Positions 7,639 through 8,792 of a stretch of 8,792 nt of DNA are shown here, one piece after another. Under the pieces are notes generated by a model. That model ran no database searches. It saw nothing but the letters and a program-made list of their open reading frames with translations, and was not told the origin of the DNA. Made by a program: the position numbers and the translations under genes. This DNA comes from Xanthobacteraceae bacterium (GTDB taxonomy: Bacteria > Pseudomonadota > Alphaproteobacteria > Rhizobiales > Xanthobacteraceae). Position 1 is the first letter of the stretch; every line of letters starts with the position of its first letter. The DNA is taken from assembly GCA_030036975.1 (NCBI GenBank), contig JASHSE010000360.1, positions 1 to 8,792 of the forward strand, in the 5' to 3' direction.

Positions 7639-8334
7639 ATGATCACGCTGTACTCCTATCCAGAGCTATTTGGGGTCGCCGACAACAACGGCTATGGGCT
7701 GAAGGTATTCGCTTTCATGCGGCTTGCCGGTGTACCGTTCCGGCACGAACATATTTTCGATGCCTCGACCGCGCCGCGTGGGCAATTGCCATACATCGTC
7801 GATGATGGCGAAGCGGTCGGCGACAGCGAGACAATCATCGCGCACCTGAACAAGAAATATGCACTCGCAATCGATACTGGGCTCGACGCCGCGCAGCGCG
7901 ACCGGAATCTTCTGGTCACACGCCTCCTCGATGACCTCTATTGGGTGATGTCCTATTCGCGCTGGAAGGACGAACGCTATTTTCCAGCGTTCCGCGACGC
8001 GCTATTGCGCGAGCATCCGAGCGTCACCGCCGACGGACTGCGTAAGGCGCAGGAGTTCAATTTCCAGCGATACTATTATGCTGGCATTGGCCGCTACGCA
8101 CCGGAAGCGGCCTATGCGCGCGGGCTCGCTGATCTCGGCGTGCTTGCGCGGTTGGTGCCAACGGAAGGCTACGTTCATGGGTCGCGCCCGACGAGTATCG
8201 ACGCGGGCATCTACGGCTTTATCGCCAACATCCATTTTTATGCAATCGACACCCCGCTAAAGCGCTTCGTCGCGGCGCAGCCGAACCTGGTGCGTCACTG
8301 CTTGGCGCTACACCCGGCGATAATGCGGGAGTAG
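7639..8334 (+). CDS. Glutathione S-transferase family protein (Faxc/metaxin-like)
   Basis: A 231-residue GST-fold protein, cytoplasmic. The N-terminal thioredoxin-like domain (1-75) shows MITLYSYPE, a helix with LKVFAFMRLAGVPF (21-34), the cis-proline segment QLPYIVDDG (49-57; P51) and GDSETIIAHL (61-70), where D62-S63 is the usual glutathione gamma-glutamyl contact. The C-terminal helical domain includes TSIDAGIYGFIANIHF, containing the conserved Asp of the capping motif. The pattern is closest to Faxc/metaxin-like GSTs, whose substrates are mostly unknown. Local GC is lower than in the operon (about 52% over 8041-8100 against 72% over 5041-5100), and both flanks hold repeat-like remnants, so this gene may have arrived separately. 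It is unlikely to belong to the upstream operon, 238 bases away. Confidence 0.88.
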   Translation: MITLYSYPELFGVADNNGYGLKVFAFMRLAGVPFRHEHIFDASTAPRGQLPYIVDDGEAVGDSETIIAHLNKKYALAIDTGLDAAQRDRNLLVTRLLDDLYWVMSYSRWKDERYFPAFRDALLREHPSVTADGLRKAQEFNFQRYYYAGIGRYAPEAAYARGLADLGVLARLVPTEGYVHGSRPTSIDAGIYGFIANIHFYAIDTPLKRFVAAQPNLVRHCLALHPAIMRE

Positions 8335-8369
8335 AGAGATTACGCCAGTGGTTCTCTTAAGCATTCTTC

Positions 8370-8460
8370 GATCAGGATCAAAAGCGCCCATTCTCGAAGG
8401 TTTGTGTGACGTCCGCCTTGCCCCCGAAAGCGAACTTGGCCGCTGCATTTATAAGGACAC
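8370..8460 (-). repeat. Probable remnant of a Bradyrhizobiaceae dispersed repeat ('FGGKAD' repeat)
   Basis: Read on the minus strand, this non-coding gap translates as KFAFGGKADVTQTFENGRF and a stop (8378-8436 approximately). From memory, short spurious ORFs in Bradyrhizobium and relatives often contain 'SAFGGKAD' with similar continuations, because they lie in a dispersed intergenic repeat. I could not search for it. No transposase or terminal inverted repeat is visible, so this would be a degraded copy. It is unlikely to be a gene: it lies beyond the TAG stop of the peptidase and has no ribosome site. Confidence 0.45.
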
Positions 8461-8463
8461 GCC

Positions 8464-8792
8464 CTAGTACGCAATCCGCCGCACGCTCGTCACTTCGCTG
8501 CCGGCGGCGCGGATGCGCGCGATCGCTTCGGCGAGCGGCTCGATGACGACGGCCATGTGGAAGGCGTTGGCGTGAAGGAGGCTCGAGCGATCGTGCACGA
8601 TCGCGACATGGCCTTTCCAGAACACCAGATCGCCGCGCCTTAAATTGGAAAAATCGGCGGCGGCGACACGCTCGCCGAGCGCCGCCTCCTGCATGTCGCT
8701 GTCGCGCGGGCAGGCCATGCCGCAGGCGGCGAGCGCGGTCTGCACGAGGCCGGAGCAGTCGAGACCGAGCACGGTCTTGCCGCCCCACAGAT
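8464..8792 (-). CDS. NlpC/P60 (C40) family peptidase, N-terminus cut by window edge
   Basis: The last 109 residues of a cell-wall cysteine peptidase that cuts peptide stems of peptidoglycan. The visible part starts LWGGKTVLGLDCSGLVQ, with the catalytic Cys in the DCSG motif; the CPRDSDMQ segment follows, then LRRGDLVFWKGHVAIV with the catalytic His, and LLHANAFHMAV carrying the usual third polar residue (a His). It ends SEVTSVRRIAY, a normal end for alphaproteobacterial members, which often have bacterial SH3 domains in front; those would lie beyond 8792. An internal GTG at 8772 is not the true start, because the frame stays open and family-like up to the edge. It is convergent with the GST gene. 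Confidence 0.92.
   Translation of the reverse strand, partial: LWGGKTVLGLDCSGLVQTALAACGMACPRDSDMQEAALGERVAAADFSNLRRGDLVFWKGHVAIVHDRSSLLHANAFHMAVVIEPLAEAIARIRAAGSEVTSVRRIAY

Noticed and set aside
7350..7646. 98-residue minus-strand open frame over the spacer before the GST gene, considered as a transposase fragment
   Set aside because: The translation matches no transposase family I recognise, it overlaps the 3' end of the DpgC-like gene, and there is no ribosome site or terminal inverted repeat.

Overview
The window looks like chromosomal DNA of a high-GC alphaproteobacterium, most likely from the Bradyrhizobium / Rhodopseudomonas / Xanthobacteraceae part of the Hyphomicrobiales. The pointers are GC-rich codon use, Bug-type (tripartite tricarboxylate transporter) substrate-binding proteins, an SDR with the GPGWGNG nucleotide loop, and an intergenic remnant that reads 'FGGKAD' on the minus strand. 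That remnant resembles a repeat I remember from Bradyrhizobiaceae genomes. No rRNA, tRNA, CRISPR array, intact IS element or origin was seen.

Layout, left to right. (1) 1-761, minus: SDR oxidoreductase, missing its C-terminus at the window edge. (2) 971-1216, plus: a small secreted six-cysteine peptide followed by a GGCCGCC/TTCG/GGCGGCC terminator. (3) 3513-1333, minus: a Bug-type binding protein, then a luciferase-like flavin monooxygenase. (4) 3514-3699: a divergent intergenic region with four 15-bp tandem units carrying GCTTAAGC palindromes. (5) 3700-7400, plus: a tight three-gene operon of a second Bug-type binding protein, a PaaK-family aryl-CoA ligase and a DpgC-family cofactor-free dioxygenase; the gaps are 12 bp and then a possible 4-bp overlap. 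(6) 7401-7638: lower-GC spacer with a 14-bp tandem duplication. (7) 7639-8334, plus: GST/Faxc-like protein, possibly on a leaderless transcript. (8) 8335-8463: repeat remnant. (9) 8792-8464, minus: C-terminal part of an NlpC/P60 peptidase.

The main point of interest is the 3700-7400 operon. DpgC is best known from glycopeptide-antibiotic biosynthesis in actinomycetes. There it oxidises (3,5-dihydroxyphenyl)acetyl-CoA with O2, without metal or organic cofactor, to the arylglyoxylate plus free CoA. Here a DpgC-like protein sits behind a phenylacetate-CoA ligase-like enzyme and a periplasmic binding protein, and the polyketide genes dpgA, dpgB and dpgD are not in the window. The simplest reading is a catabolic module: capture an arylacetate, activate it with CoA, oxidise the alpha carbon and release CoA. 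The divergent binding protein plus flavin monooxygenase, and the SDR, may handle related substrates or later steps. The substrate is not determined by the sequence.
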